Assembly: GCF_903915725.1 (NCBI RefSeq)
Contig: NZ_CAIWTY010000077.1
Span: 1 to 64,000 of the forward strand
Length of the DNA: 64,000 bases
Source: an uncultured Rhodopila sp.
Lineage (GTDB): Bacteria > Pseudomonadota > Alphaproteobacteria > Acetobacterales > Acetobacteraceae
Direction: 5' to 3'
Numbering within the stretch: position 1 is the stretch's first letter; every line of letters starts with the position of its first letter. Positions 17,482 through 26,222 of this stretch are shown here, piece after piece. A program made the position numbers and the translations under genes. Below the pieces are notes generated by a model. That model was given only the letters and a program-made list of their open reading frames with translations, was not told the DNA's origin and searched no databases.

Positions 17482-17952
17482 TCAGGCCGCCTGAGCCGCG
17501 GCCTGCAGATCGTTGGCGATGACGGTTTGCGCGGCGCCGCCGATAGCGATCTTGCGCGGCTTCAGCGACTCGGGAACGACGCGCTTCAGGCCGACATGCA
17601 GCAGCCCAAGGTTGACGTCGGCACCTTCGACCACAATGTGGTCCGCCAACACGAAGCGGCGTTCAAACGCGCGGCCGGCGATGCCGCGATAGAGAACCTC
17701 GGTCTTCGGGGTCTCAGGCGCGATCCGACCGGACACGATCAGGGTGTTGTCCTTGACGGTGAGGTCAAGCTCTTCCGGACGGAAACCGGCCACCGCCATG
17801 GTCAGGCGATAGGTGTCGTCGCCGGTCTTCTCGATGTTGTAGGGCGGATAGCTCTGCACATCCTGTCCGGCGGACGCGGTATCGACCAGTCGGGCGAGCC
17901 GATCAAAGCCGATGGCAGTGCGGAAGAGCGGAGCGAAATCAACAGTAGTCAT
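17482..17952 (-). CDS. Small heat-shock protein, Hsp20/IbpA family
   Basis: The 156-residue chaperone binds unfolding proteins and holds them for refolding. Its N-terminus FAPLFRTAIGFDRLARLVD and YPPYNIEKTGDDTYRLTMAVAGF are typical of alphaproteobacterial IbpA-like proteins. The alpha-crystallin domain follows (ELDLTVKDNTLIVSG, the LYRGIAGRAFERRFVLAD segment, and the GLLHVGLKRVVPE strand, where L-x-I/V-x-L is expected). The upstream region carries a heat-shock promoter and a thermometer-like leader, described separately. Confidence 0.92.
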   Translation of the reverse strand: MTTVDFAPLFRTAIGFDRLARLVDTASAGQDVQSYPPYNIEKTGDDTYRLTMAVAGFRPEELDLTVKDNTLIVSGRIAPETPKTEVLYRGIAGRAFERRFVLADHIVVEGADVNLGLLHVGLKRVVPESLKPRKIAIGGAAQTVIANDLQAAAQAA

Positions 17953-18055
17953 GGATAAACCTCCTGCAAAGCAAGGTCTGTGGTTGCGAACTTCCCGATA
18001 CGGGCAAGTCCTCGATCGTCCAGTCCCGGGAACCCCGTATGGGCATTCCCGACAG
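17953..18055 (-). promoter_or_regulatory. ROSE-like RNA thermometer in the hsp20 leader
   Basis: In the minus-strand mRNA, CUUGCU (17970-17975) lies just before AGGAGG (17960-17965), separated by the tetraloop UUGC. Pairing gives U-A, C-G, a central G-G apposition, U-A and further pairs, so the ribosome site is masked. A UUGCU motif facing the Shine-Dalgarno with a G-G pair is the hallmark of ROSE elements in rhizobial and other alphaproteobacterial hsp20 leaders. Two further hairpins lie upstream: CUUGCCCG...CGGGAAG and CGGGAA...UUCCCG. The leader is about 100 bases, as in known ROSE elements. Confidence 0.7.
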
Positions 18056-18061
18056 CACGAG

Positions 18062-18089
18062 AGATAGTAACAGCTTCCTGCCGTTCAAG
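18062..18089 (-). promoter_or_regulatory. RpoH (sigma-32) type promoter of hsp20
   Basis: On the minus strand CTTGAA (18084-18089) and CTATCT (18062-18067) are spaced as in the alphaproteobacterial RpoH consensus (CTTG, about 17-18 bases, CYTATNT). A start of transcription near 18055 would give the roughly 100-base leader that holds the thermometer. Confidence 0.65.
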
Positions 18090-18224
18090 AGGTTTGCGCC
18101 GCCGGAGCCATCTCTCGACGGAGGCATCCACACCTTTGCCACGCACCGCAAGGCGCGGATTGTGACGGTCGGGAAGTCATACCAGTGCATGTTGAGATTG
18201 AAACATCGGCACGCTCGCCATTGC

Positions 18225-18307
18225 CGTCATGGCGGGCGAAGGCCCGCCATCCACGCCTTTGTTTACACAAGGAAAAGGCGTGGATGCCGACCTCCGTCGG
18301 CATGACG
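18225..18307. repeat. Dispersed palindromic repeat, mixed-type copy
   Basis: The left half (CGTCATGGCGGGCGAAGGCC, then CGCCATCCACGCCTTT) and the right half, which in reverse complement begins CGTCATGCCGACGGAGGTCG, share the ends CGTCATG and TCCACGCCTTT. Their internal hairpins differ: GCGGG/CCCGC on one side, CCGAC/GTCGG on the other. It is a composite of two subtypes of the family. Confidence 0.7.
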
Positions 18308-18348
18308 ATGCGGCGCAGCCGGACAGTCGCTGTCACGGCGGACTGGTA

Positions 18349-18891
18349 TTACTTCAGCAACGCCTGGCGTTCCCGGACCTGTCCCTGGATCAGCCGAAGC
18401 GCCTCGCGGATCGTCGCACGGTTGGCTAGCATCCAGTCATGATCGCGACCGTCGAGAGTGGCACGCAACGCTTCGGCCAGGCCAATCAGCCGCTGATCGC
18501 AGGCCGCCAGCAGCGACAGCGTCCCGGCCTCCTGCCGATAGCGCTGCGTCATGCGATCGTTTTCCGGCACCGGCAGCGCGCGGATCGTGCCTTCCAGCGC
18601 GCCGACTGCATTGGACAGTTCCTCCAGGGCGCGGGCCGCTTCGATGGCCTCCGGCGGCGGCAGCGGATGCGCCCGGGATGGCGGCGGCAGGTGTCCCCGC
18701 CGGTAGGCGCTTTGCCCGGCTTCCAGCATGGCGCGCGACTGCCCCAGCAGAAATCCGGCCTTCTCGCGGATCAGCAGGTCGTCGGCGCGGAGCTGGTTCT
18801 CCTGCCGGTAGAAGTTGTAGCCCCAACCGTAGAACAGATTGATGGCAACCCGGTCCAGCCCGGCCGCATCGTAGAAAACCGATCCGGACAT
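18349..18891 (-). CDS. Hypothetical protein paired with SPFH protein
   Basis: The 180-residue product starts MSGSVFYDAAGLDRVAINLF and is rich in Arg, Leu and Ala. The central Pro-rich PPPSRAHPLPPP separates two helical parts. There is no signal peptide or membrane segment. I do not recognise a family. It starts 2 bases after the stop of the SPFH-domain gene, so the two form an operon and probably act together. An aromatic-rich patch (FYGWGYNFYRQENQL) near the N-terminus could be an interaction site. Confidence 0.6.
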   Translation of the reverse strand: MSGSVFYDAAGLDRVAINLFYGWGYNFYRQENQLRADDLLIREKAGFLLGQSRAMLEAGQSAYRRGHLPPPSRAHPLPPPEAIEAARALEELSNAVGALEGTIRALPVPENDRMTQRYRQEAGTLSLLAACDQRLIGLAEALRATLDGRDHDWMLANRATIREALRLIQGQVRERQALLK

Positions 18892-18893
18892 GC

Positions 18894-19730
18894 TCAGGCG
18901 TTCGGCTTGGCGGGCGCCAGATCCAGCGGGAATGTCCCGAGCGACTGGCCACCGATGTTGAACGGAACCCCCGCCGCGGCGTTGGGGGCCGAGATCAGCC
19001 CGCGCTCCGCCATGCGCAGCGCCAGATAATAGCGCACCGCTTCTATCGGCGACAGGCCGATGGCCTGCAGCGAGATCAGTTCCCGCATGCGCTGATCCTT
19101 CGGCAGGACCAGGATCTTCAGGTCGTTCAGCATGATGCCGTAGATCGCCAGGAAGCTGGACAGGTGATCCTTCACCACCTCCCGCAATTCGTTGATATGC
19201 TCGTTGATGGCCTCCAGCTTTGTCACCTGGACCACCTGGTTGATGGCCTGCTCGATGGCGGGGCCGGCATAGGCGGCGATTTCCTTGGTGTCGATGACCA
19301 CGCCGCTGAACGGCATGTGGGTGATCAGCTTCAGCGCCGCCTCCGCCGTATCGACATGGATGTAGTAATCGACCTGATAGGAGACCTCGGCCATTTCGCT
19401 GCTGGTGGCGACACCTTCGCTGCGCACCAGCAGCTTGGCGCGGTTAATGTAGATGACTTCGTATTGCCACGGCGAACTGCCGCCCCAGAAGCCCTGGACG
19501 AACGATCCGATCAGCGGCTTGTCCGGCGTGATCAGGGTGTATTGTCCGGTTTCATAGACCTGCAGCACGGCGCCGCGCGATTTAAGAATACAGAAATGAT
19601 TGCTTTCGACGGTCAGCAGTGAACCCGATACGATACTATCGTCGGCCTGCTTCAGCGCGACATTGGTCATGCCGAGCATGTCGGTGCCATCGCGATTCAG
19701 CGCGGTGATGATCTGGCGGTTCAAAGCCAT
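18894..19730 (-). CDS. SPFH/Band-7 domain protein
   Basis: The 278-residue protein resembles the SPFH (stomatin/prohibitin/flotillin) family in its soluble form without an N-terminal membrane anchor. Features seen are LKSRGAVLQVYETGQYTLIT early on, FWGGSSPWQYEVIYINRAKL, a beta-rich core with EVSYQVDYYIHVDT, and helices IEQAINQVVQVTKLEAINEH and LREVVKDHLSSFLAIYGIML that resemble the region before SPFH coiled coils. The C-terminus is a low-complexity Gly/Pro/Ala tail. It leads a two-gene operon. Such proteins form rings or scaffolds at membranes; a specific role is not predictable here. Confidence 0.7.
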   Translation of the reverse strand: MALNRQIITALNRDGTDMLGMTNVALKQADDSIVSGSLLTVESNHFCILKSRGAVLQVYETGQYTLITPDKPLIGSFVQGFWGGSSPWQYEVIYINRAKLLVRSEGVATSSEMAEVSYQVDYYIHVDTAEAALKLITHMPFSGVVIDTKEIAAYAGPAIEQAINQVVQVTKLEAINEHINELREVVKDHLSSFLAIYGIMLNDLKILVLPKDQRMRELISLQAIGLSPIEAVRYYLALRMAERGLISAPNAAAGVPFNIGGQSLGTFPLDLAPAKPNA

Positions 19731-19843
19731 GGCGATGTCCTTCGGTCACGCGGCGCGCTTCATCCGGCACCGGCGATGTGGCTCCCCCGCGGCACAGCAA
19801 TCGCCGCGGCTTCTTGCTAACGCAAAACATTTCTCCGCGATCG

Positions 19844-20887
19844 TCACGCCTGCCGGCTGTCCCGCTCCCGCTCCAGCAGCGCCTGCTTGCGCGGCACGCC
19901 CCAGCGGTAGCCGGTCAGATTGCCGTCGCTGCCGATGATCCGATGGCACGGCACCGCCAGCGACACCGGATTGACCGCGCAGGACCGCGCCACCGCCCGG
20001 ATCGCCTTCGGATTGCCCGCCATGGCGGCGAGTTGCGCGTAGGTGCGGGTCTCACCGGCGGGAATGGTGCACAGCGTGCGCCACACCCGAAGCTGGAACG
20101 CCGTGCCGCGCAGGTCGAGCGGCAGGTCGAGCGCCTGTTTCGGTTCGTGCAGAAACGCCACCACCGTGCGAACCGTATCCGCCAGGGCGGCATCGTCCGT
20201 GGTTACGCGGGCACGCGGGAACCGCCGCCGCAGATCGCCCATCAGCGCCTCATCCGGTTCGGCGAAGCCGATGAAACAGACGCCTTTGTCCGTGGCGCCG
20301 ACGAGCAGCCGCCCAAACGGACAATCGGCGAAAGCGGTGCGGATCTGCTCGCCCTGCCCGCCGCGGCGGACCGAACCGGGAGTCATGCCCAGCAGCGCTC
20401 CGGTCTTTTCATACACCCGGCTCTCGGACCCGAACCCCGCGCCGGCAACCGCATCCGCCACACGCTCGCCATTGGCCAAGGCGGCATGCAGGCGCCGCGC
20501 CCGCACCCCCTCGGCATAGCTGCGCGGCGTCAGGCCGGTGTGGTCACGGAACATCCGCAGGAAGTGGAACTTCGAGAACCCCGAGCGTTTCGCCAGCGCG
20601 TCCAGTGACGGCACGTCCTCGCTGGCCTCCATGAAAGCGCAAGCGTCGCGCACCACATCCTGCGCCAGCCGCGCCCGCTCCCCCTTGGGGTCGCAGCGCT
20701 TGCAGGCGCGGAAGCCCGCGGCTTCGGCCTCGGGCGGCGAGGGGAAAAAGCGCACGTTCTGGCGCAACGGACGCGGCGAGGGACAGGACGGGCGGCAATA
20801 CACCCCCATCGTGGTCACCGCGTAGAGGAAGTCGGCGCTCGCCTGACGGCCGAGAACCTGCTCCCAGAGAGTGTCGATGTTGTTCAT
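19844..20887 (-). CDS. ada: Ada: bifunctional alkylation-response regulator and DNA methyltransferase
   Basis: Domain order is complete: an Ada zinc-binding N-terminus with the phosphotriester acceptor region GVYCRPSCPSPRP and CKRCDP; an AraC-type HTH (LDALAKRSGFSKFHFLRMFR, HTGLTPRSYAEGVR); and a C-terminal O6-methylguanine methyltransferase with the active-site PCHRIIGSDGNLTGY. The protein repairs alkylated DNA and, once methylated, activates its own regulon. The start at 20887 (MNNIDTLWEQ) gives 347 residues; an ATG 12 bases upstream is possible. No alkA or alkB homologue is adjacent. Confidence 0.93.
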   Translation of the reverse strand: MNNIDTLWEQVLGRQASADFLYAVTTMGVYCRPSCPSPRPLRQNVRFFPSPPEAEAAGFRACKRCDPKGERARLAQDVVRDACAFMEASEDVPSLDALAKRSGFSKFHFLRMFRDHTGLTPRSYAEGVRARRLHAALANGERVADAVAGAGFGSESRVYEKTGALLGMTPGSVRRGGQGEQIRTAFADCPFGRLLVGATDKGVCFIGFAEPDEALMGDLRRRFPRARVTTDDAALADTVRTVVAFLHEPKQALDLPLDLRGTAFQLRVWRTLCTIPAGETRTYAQLAAMAGNPKAIRAVARSCAVNPVSLAVPCHRIIGSDGNLTGYRWGVPRKQALLERERDSRQA

Positions 20888-21017
20888 GCCGCAGACCATC
20901 GCCGGAAGCGCAGCATACGGCCATCCGGCGATTGCGCCCAGTCACACGATGGCTCCCCCGTTTTCATGGTGCGCGGAGGAGCATCACCCACGCCCCGCCG
21001 TGCGTGCCGCGACGGGA

Positions 21018-21048
21018 AACGTGGATGCCGATCGGCGCCGCCATGACG
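21018..21048. repeat. Degenerate half copy of the dispersed palindrome
   Basis: The sequence from AACGTGGATGCCGATCGG to CCATGACG matches the right half of the dispersed repeat (compare 18275-18307). The left half is no longer recognisable. It lies between the PEP-CTERM-type gene and ada. Confidence 0.4.
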
Positions 21049-21085
21049 CGGCGCGACCGGGGCTGTGGGGGGAACCGCCCTTAGC

Positions 21086-21853
21086 TTAGTCCGCCGAGCG
21101 CCGGCGGCGGCGGACAGCCGCGATGCCAATCACGGACACGCCGAGCAGCGAGATGCTGAGCGGCTCCGGGACCGGGTCGGGACCCGGAGGCGTGGGCGGG
21201 GTCAGGCTGATGCCGTCGAGCAGCGACACCGGCGGCAGTCCGTTCGGGGTGCCCACGGCGAGAAACGATAGGACCTGGGTGGCGCTGACCGCCGTGAAGC
21301 TCAGTGTCTGCTGTTCCCAGGCGACTGCACCTTGGTCGGCGTTGTTCATAGTCGCCGAGGTCTGGGTCACGCCCCCGAACGTCACCTGCCAGGCTTCGGT
21401 GGTGGCCCCATTGAACCCGGCCTGCTGCGCCGCCGCCTGATAGAAGACAAGGCTGTAGACGTCGCCCACTGTCAGACCGGTGATGGTCTGGGAGATCGGC
21501 TTGGCGAAAGCCGAGTCGCCGTCCGCCGCGACGAAGTTGCCGCCATCGGGGCTCGATCCCGGGTCGGTCCAGAAATAGGACGGCGAATAGCCGGCGGGAC
21601 CCTGCGCACTCGGGCCACCGAAAGAATCGGTGGCGGTGCCACTCACCAGGGCGTTGTAGTTATTGAATGTTCCCGACGACGTCACGTCCCAGCCGGGCAA
21701 GCTGCCGGTGACGATCGTGAAGCCCTGGCTGGACGAGGTGCCGATGTCCTCGAACGAGCCGTTGGTGACAAGGTTTGTTGCTTGGGCAGTCAGAGCGGTA
21801 GCGGTGAGCGCTACCGACAGGAGCGCTCCGCCGGCAAGCGATGTGAGTCTCAT
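21086..21853 (-). CDS. Secreted protein with PEP-CTERM-type sorting signal
   Basis: The 255-residue protein has a signal peptide (MRLTSLAGGALLSVALTATA, cleavage near ALTAQA). A beta-rich region begins NLVTNGSFEDIG, as in DUF642-like carbohydrate-associated proteins. The C-terminus is VPEP, then a hydrophobic stretch, then RRRRRS: the tripartite PEP-CTERM signal recognised by exosortases, which usually direct proteins to the envelope or extracellular matrix. An in-frame ATG 36 bases upstream would spoil the signal peptide, so 21853 is preferred. No exosortase or EPS gene is in the window. Confidence 0.8.
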   Translation of the reverse strand: MRLTSLAGGALLSVALTATALTAQATNLVTNGSFEDIGTSSSQGFTIVTGSLPGWDVTSSGTFNNYNALVSGTATDSFGGPSAQGPAGYSPSYFWTDPGSSPDGGNFVAADGDSAFAKPISQTITGLTVGDVYSLVFYQAAAQQAGFNGATTEAWQVTFGGVTQTSATMNNADQGAVAWEQQTLSFTAVSATQVLSFLAVGTPNGLPPVSLLDGISLTPPTPPGPDPVPEPLSISLLGVSVIGIAAVRRRRRSAD

Positions 21854-22109
21854 CGTGGCAAATCCCCAACATGGTTCATACGCTCGCAACGGTACGATAT
21901 CATTTATATAAGTGCAATATAGGAATTAATTTTCCGTTAAAAAGACATTTTGGTTGATAATAAGCAATATATAGAGTGCGGAGTCGCCTGTTTGGCTGGC
22001 GGTAAGGAGAGCCTGGAACACCCCCAAAGAGACAAGCGCAGATCGCATCCGGAGTGGATACCGTCGACCTCCCGTTCGGGCTGCGACAGGCCCATGTTTG
22101 GGCGTCGCC

Positions 22110-23030
22110 TTACTGCAACGCTTCCCGGCAGGTCTCCACCAGATGCGAGGCCAGCGCGCGGTAATCCGCGGTGCGCGGCGCGTTGGGCCGCCACGCCAGC
22201 CCGAGCGTACGCCACGCCCCGGCCCCGGCCAGCGGCCGCAGCACCAGTCCGGTTCCCTGCGCGATGCCGGCCGCCACCGCCAGGCGCGGCAGCAAGGTCA
22301 CCCCCAGCCCGCTCGCCACCATCTGCACCAGCGTATGCAGGCTGGTGGCCGCGAACCCGTCCTGGTCACCGCGGTCACCGGCCAGCAACCCGCACACCGC
22401 CAGCGCCTGATCGCGCAGGCAATGCCCGTCCTCCAGCAGCAGCAGGCGTTCCGTCGCCAGGGCGGAGGCCGGAATCTGCTCCTCGCCCGCCAGGCGGTGC
22501 CCGGGCGGCAGCGCCACGATGAAGCCGTCGCGCGCCACCGGCATCGCCTCCGCCCCGGAGCAATCGCACGGCAGTGCCAGCAGCAGCAGATCCAGCCGGT
22601 TCGTGCTCAGCCGATCGGCCAGTTGCGCGGTGGTGTCTTCGCGGAGGTAGAGTTTCAGGCGGGGGAAGGCATCGCGCAACGCCGGCATCAGCCGCGGCAA
22701 CAGAAACGGGCCGATGGTCGGGATGACGCCCATGCGCAGCGGACCGCCCATCGGCTCGCGCGCCGCCATCGCCGCCTCGGTCACCGCTTCCAGCGAGGCC
22801 AGCGCGGTGCGCCCGCGGTCCACCAGATCCAGCCCCAGCGGCGTGAATACAACGTGCCGCCCGGCGGCGCGATCAAGGATATGCGTATCCAGTTGCCGCT
22901 CCAGTGCCAGCAGGCCGGCCGAGAGGGTGGACTGGGTCACCGAGCAGGCCTGCGCCGCGCGGCCGAAATGGCGGCTTTCGGCGAGAGCGACCAGGTAGCG
23001 TAGCTGTTGCGGGCTGGGAAGCAGCGTCAT
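22110..23030 (-). CDS. oxyR: OxyR hydrogen-peroxide-sensing regulator
   Basis: The 306-residue LysR-family regulator has an N-terminal HTH (LRYLVALAESRHFGRAAQAC, SVTQSTLSAGLLALERQL). Its effector domain contains LLLEDGHCLRDQALAVC. The two cysteines (C204 and C213) are in the same context as the peroxide-sensing C199/C208 pair of E. coli OxyR. It is transcribed divergently from ahpC, a classic OxyR target, with 101 bases between the start codons. Autoregulation and control of ahpC from that gap are expected. Confidence 0.93.
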   Translation of the reverse strand: MTLLPSPQQLRYLVALAESRHFGRAAQACSVTQSTLSAGLLALERQLDTHILDRAAGRHVVFTPLGLDLVDRGRTALASLEAVTEAAMAAREPMGGPLRMGVIPTIGPFLLPRLMPALRDAFPRLKLYLREDTTAQLADRLSTNRLDLLLLALPCDCSGAEAMPVARDGFIVALPPGHRLAGEEQIPASALATERLLLLEDGHCLRDQALAVCGLLAGDRGDQDGFAATSLHTLVQMVASGLGVTLLPRLAVAAGIAQGTGLVLRPLAGAGAWRTLGLAWRPNAPRTADYRALASHLVETCREALQ

Positions 23031-23131
23031 CGGTTTTCTCGATCAAAATCTCCAATTTCAATCATTGGCACAAAAATACACGCCGTGCCACATTTGTCTG
23101 GCAAGCAATGATCCCACTGGAGAAACCTCGA
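23031..23131. promoter_or_regulatory. oxyR-ahpC divergent control region with dyad
   Basis: This 101-base gap is AT-richer than its surroundings and must hold both promoters. A perfect dyad, TGGCAC at 23066-23071 and GTGCCA at 23085-23090 separated by 13 bases, lies in the middle. A LysR-type T-N11-A arrangement fits here and OxyR is the likely ligand. I could not match the full ATAG-type OxyR consensus. Confidence 0.45.
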
Positions 23132-23686
<555 letters not shown>

Positions 23687-23692
23687 TTTCGT

Positions 23693-23734
23693 GCCGAGCC
23701 GGGCACGCTGCCGCGTCGGCGTGCCCGGTTCGGC
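23693..23734 (+). terminator. Strong intercistronic hairpin between ahpC and ahpD
   Basis: GCCGAGCCGGGCACG (23693-23707) pairs with CGTGCCCGGTTCGGC (23720-23734) over 15 positions with a single G-U wobble and a 12-base loop. No T-run follows, so it may be a partial terminator or an mRNA-stability element that sets AhpC above AhpD. Confidence 0.55.
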
Positions 23735-23828
23735 GGTTCGTCGTCATGGCCCTTTACCAGCACCCCGCCGCGACAGCCGAACCGGACACGCCGGGCCCTG
23801 CCGCGGTGGAGTCTAAGAAAGATCCGAC

Positions 23829-24374
23829 ATGTCCCTGGAAAACCTGAAAGCCGCCCTGCCCGACTACGCGAAGGACATCCGCCTGAATCTCGGCTCCCTC
23901 GCCACCGAACCGGCGCTGTCGGAGGAGCAGCGCGCGGGCGCGTTCGTCGTCTCCGCCCTGGCCTCGCGCAACGCCGCCGTCACCGAGGCGATCATCGCGG
24001 AGTTCGCACCCCGGCTGTCGCCCGAGGCGCTGAATGCCGCCAAGGCCGCCGCCTCGATCATGGCAATGAACAACGTCTACTACCGCTTCACCCACCTCGT
24101 CGGCGGCGACTACCCGGCGATGCCGGCGAAGCTGCGGATGAATGTCATGGCCAAGCCGGGAGTGGACAAGGCGACGTTCGAGCTATGGTCGCTTGCCGTC
24201 TCCGCTATCAACGGTTGCGGTATGTGCATGGAAAGCCATGAACGCGCCGTCCGCCAGCACGGCATGACAGCGGAACAGGTCCAGGCCGCGGTCCGTATCG
24301 CCGCCGTGGTGCATGCCGTGGCCGCTACGCTGGATGCCGAACGCACGGCTGCGCCGATGTTGGCGGCCGCCTGA
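23829..24374 (+). CDS. ahpD: AhpD alkylhydroperoxidase
   Basis: The 181-residue all-helical protein has the AhpD redox centre [12 protein letters not shown] (C130, C133 and H137). In known systems AhpD passes electrons from lipoylated proteins to AhpC. That is notable here, because the window also encodes lipoylated AceF and LpdA. Length and the [11 protein letters not shown] segment fit the family. It is downstream of ahpC in the same direction, 142 bases apart across a strong hairpin. Confidence 0.94.
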   Translation: MSLENLKAALPDYAKDIRLNLGSLATEPALSEEQRAGAFVVSALASRNAAVTEAIIAEFAPRLSPEALNAAKAAASIMAMNNVYYRFTHLVGGDYPAMPAKLRMNVMAKPGVDKATFELWSLAVSAINGCGMCMESHERAVRQHGMTAEQVQAAVRIAAVVHAVAATLDAERTAAPMLAAA

Positions 24375-24398
24375 TCCGCGCGGTCGAGGTCCGGCCGG

Positions 24399-25979
24399 CT
24401 ATCGGACCTTGACCGCCGGCTTCGCCTCGGTTGCCACCCAGACGTCCATGCACCCGGACCGATTGCGCCGGTACACCACCAAACCATCGAACGACGCAAT
24501 CGGCTTATAGCGGGTCCATGCCCTGGCGAACGCCGCATCCGACTTGCTCAGGACAGTTATGTACTTGGTCGTCTCACGCGTATCGACCACCGCGATATCC
24601 GGGCACCCCGCGATAAAGTCATGCGCCACCCAGCGCGCGATCGGCCATTCCTTGTCGGCCGCCGGATCGAACCGGGCGCGCCAGATCTCCCCCTTCAGCG
24701 CCCACATCGAATCGAACCGCGACGCCCAGCCGACGCCGGTGTTGTTCACCACCGGAAAGCCGAGGGCGATCCATTCGGAGAACGCGATATAGGTCCGCGC
24801 ATGCTCATCGCGGATGATCTGCTCCAGCCGATCGACCGTCGTCTTCTGCGGTTCGACCGCGTCGATGGCCTCGGGCTTGAGGCGCTGGATAGAGGACGCG
24901 CAGAAGACCGCGACCGCGAGGCAAGCCGCCGCCAGCGGCAGCCGCCCGAGCGCGGGACGCCGCTGCATGAGGTCGTCAGCACTCCACAGCACCAGGGCGA
25001 GTGCGGTGGCGACGGTGGCCGGCAGACGATGGTAGTACCAGTCCTTGCCGTCGATGAAACAGATCACCGTGCTGACCGCGGCGAACACCACCAGGGTCAA
25101 CACCAGGCTGTAGTCGCGCAGGTTGCGGCGCCGCAGCACCAACAGGGCGATCACGACTGCCTGGCCCGCAATCAGCAGCGCGCTGTCCGACAGCAGTTTC
25201 GCGAATGGCACATCGGTCGCCTTGTACAACGCCAAAGCGAGCGGCACCGCACGTCCCAGATAGGCGGGACAGACAATCGCCACCAACGCTGCATAGCCCA
25301 GCAGAGTGCCGCCGGCCGCCAGCGGCAAAGCTCGCCACGGCCGTAATCCGCGGGTCAGTGCCAGACACTCCAGTACCGCAAATACCCCGGCATAGCGGGG
25401 CTTGAGCGCGCATCCCAGCCCGGCCAACACCCCGGCCGCCAGCGTCGCGGCCACGGCCGAACGCTTGCCGTCCAGCGAGCGGGCAAAAATCGCGAGGTAG
25501 GGCAGGAAGGCGGCAACCAGAAGGTGCTCGCGCTGTCCGAGATCGCCGGCCGGCAACAGCAGCAGCGACGTGCCGATGACGGCGAACACCGGGAGTCGGG
25601 CGGCGAAGAGGCCGCCCTCGGCCCGCAACAGGTGGGCTGTCCACCACGCGCAACCCAGCACGGCGGCGACGAACACCGGCACGGCGGTGAACTGAGGCGC
25701 CACATTCAGCCAGCGGGCGATTTCCAGCGGCACCGCGGAAATCCAGACGATCAGCGGCGGGTTGACTTCGACGACATCGACGTAAAGCTCCCGCCCCGCC
25801 ATCCAGCGCCGCGCGACATACAACAGCCAGGCGATGTCGTCCTTCAACGGTGATCGCAGCGCGATGAACATCACCACGCCAAGCACCACCGTCAGTACGA
25901 TGAGACTGATAACGGACGCTAACGACCCGCGAGCAGGGCTGGACTGACCGGTAGCCCGGCCGCGATCGGACATCATCAA
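24399..25979 (-). CDS. Polytopic membrane protein, GT39/ArnT-like glycosyltransferase candidate
   Basis: The 526-residue protein has about ten hydrophobic segments, starting with VISLIVLTVVLGVVMFIAL. The first loop has PLKDDIAWLLYVARRWMAG, then ELYVDVVEVNPPLIVWISAVP, which resembles the D/E-bearing first periplasmic loop and the NPP segment of GT39/ArnT-type lipid-linked sugar transferases. The soluble C-terminal domain (about residues 375-526) has DEHARTYIAFSEWIALGFPV. It is convergent with ahpD, 24 bases between stops. A transfer of sugar from a polyprenyl carrier to an envelope target is plausible; acceptor unknown. Confidence 0.6.
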   Translation of the reverse strand: MMMSDRGRATGQSSPARGSLASVISLIVLTVVLGVVMFIALRSPLKDDIAWLLYVARRWMAGRELYVDVVEVNPPLIVWISAVPLEIARWLNVAPQFTAVPVFVAAVLGCAWWTAHLLRAEGGLFAARLPVFAVIGTSLLLLPAGDLGQREHLLVAAFLPYLAIFARSLDGKRSAVAATLAAGVLAGLGCALKPRYAGVFAVLECLALTRGLRPWRALPLAAGGTLLGYAALVAIVCPAYLGRAVPLALALYKATDVPFAKLLSDSALLIAGQAVVIALLVLRRRNLRDYSLVLTLVVFAAVSTVICFIDGKDWYYHRLPATVATALALVLWSADDLMQRRPALGRLPLAAACLAVAVFCASSIQRLKPEAIDAVEPQKTTVDRLEQIIRDEHARTYIAFSEWIALGFPVVNNTGVGWASRFDSMWALKGEIWRARFDPAADKEWPIARWVAHDFIAGCPDIAVVDTRETTKYITVLSKSDAAFARAWTRYKPIASFDGLVVYRRNRSGCMDVWVATEAKPAVKVR

Positions 25980-26222
25980 GGGCTGATTCTGGGGCTAATG
26001 ATTAAAAAACGTGCGAACGCCGCCCGCTTTGTTGCCACACCGTTAGAGCTGCGCCAAGTGTTTTAATCGTGTCCGATCTTGGCCAAATTGATGAAAGTCC
26101 ATCGAACGCCGCCAGGAAGGCCCTCAAAGAGCCGTGATCGGCCCTCTGATAAGGCGGCGCGGTGTGGCTCTCATGAAGTTCGGTGACGCCCGCGGGCGAT
26201 CGATTCGGATGTCGCCCTGCGT

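Noticed and set aside
19968-20608. Open frames on the plus strand within the ada region
   Set aside because: They are antisense to a complete Ada with all catalytic motifs.
25980-26222. Possible small gene between the GT39-like gene and the receiver gene
   Set aside because: No frame with coding bias or ribosome site; more likely promoter and spacer.
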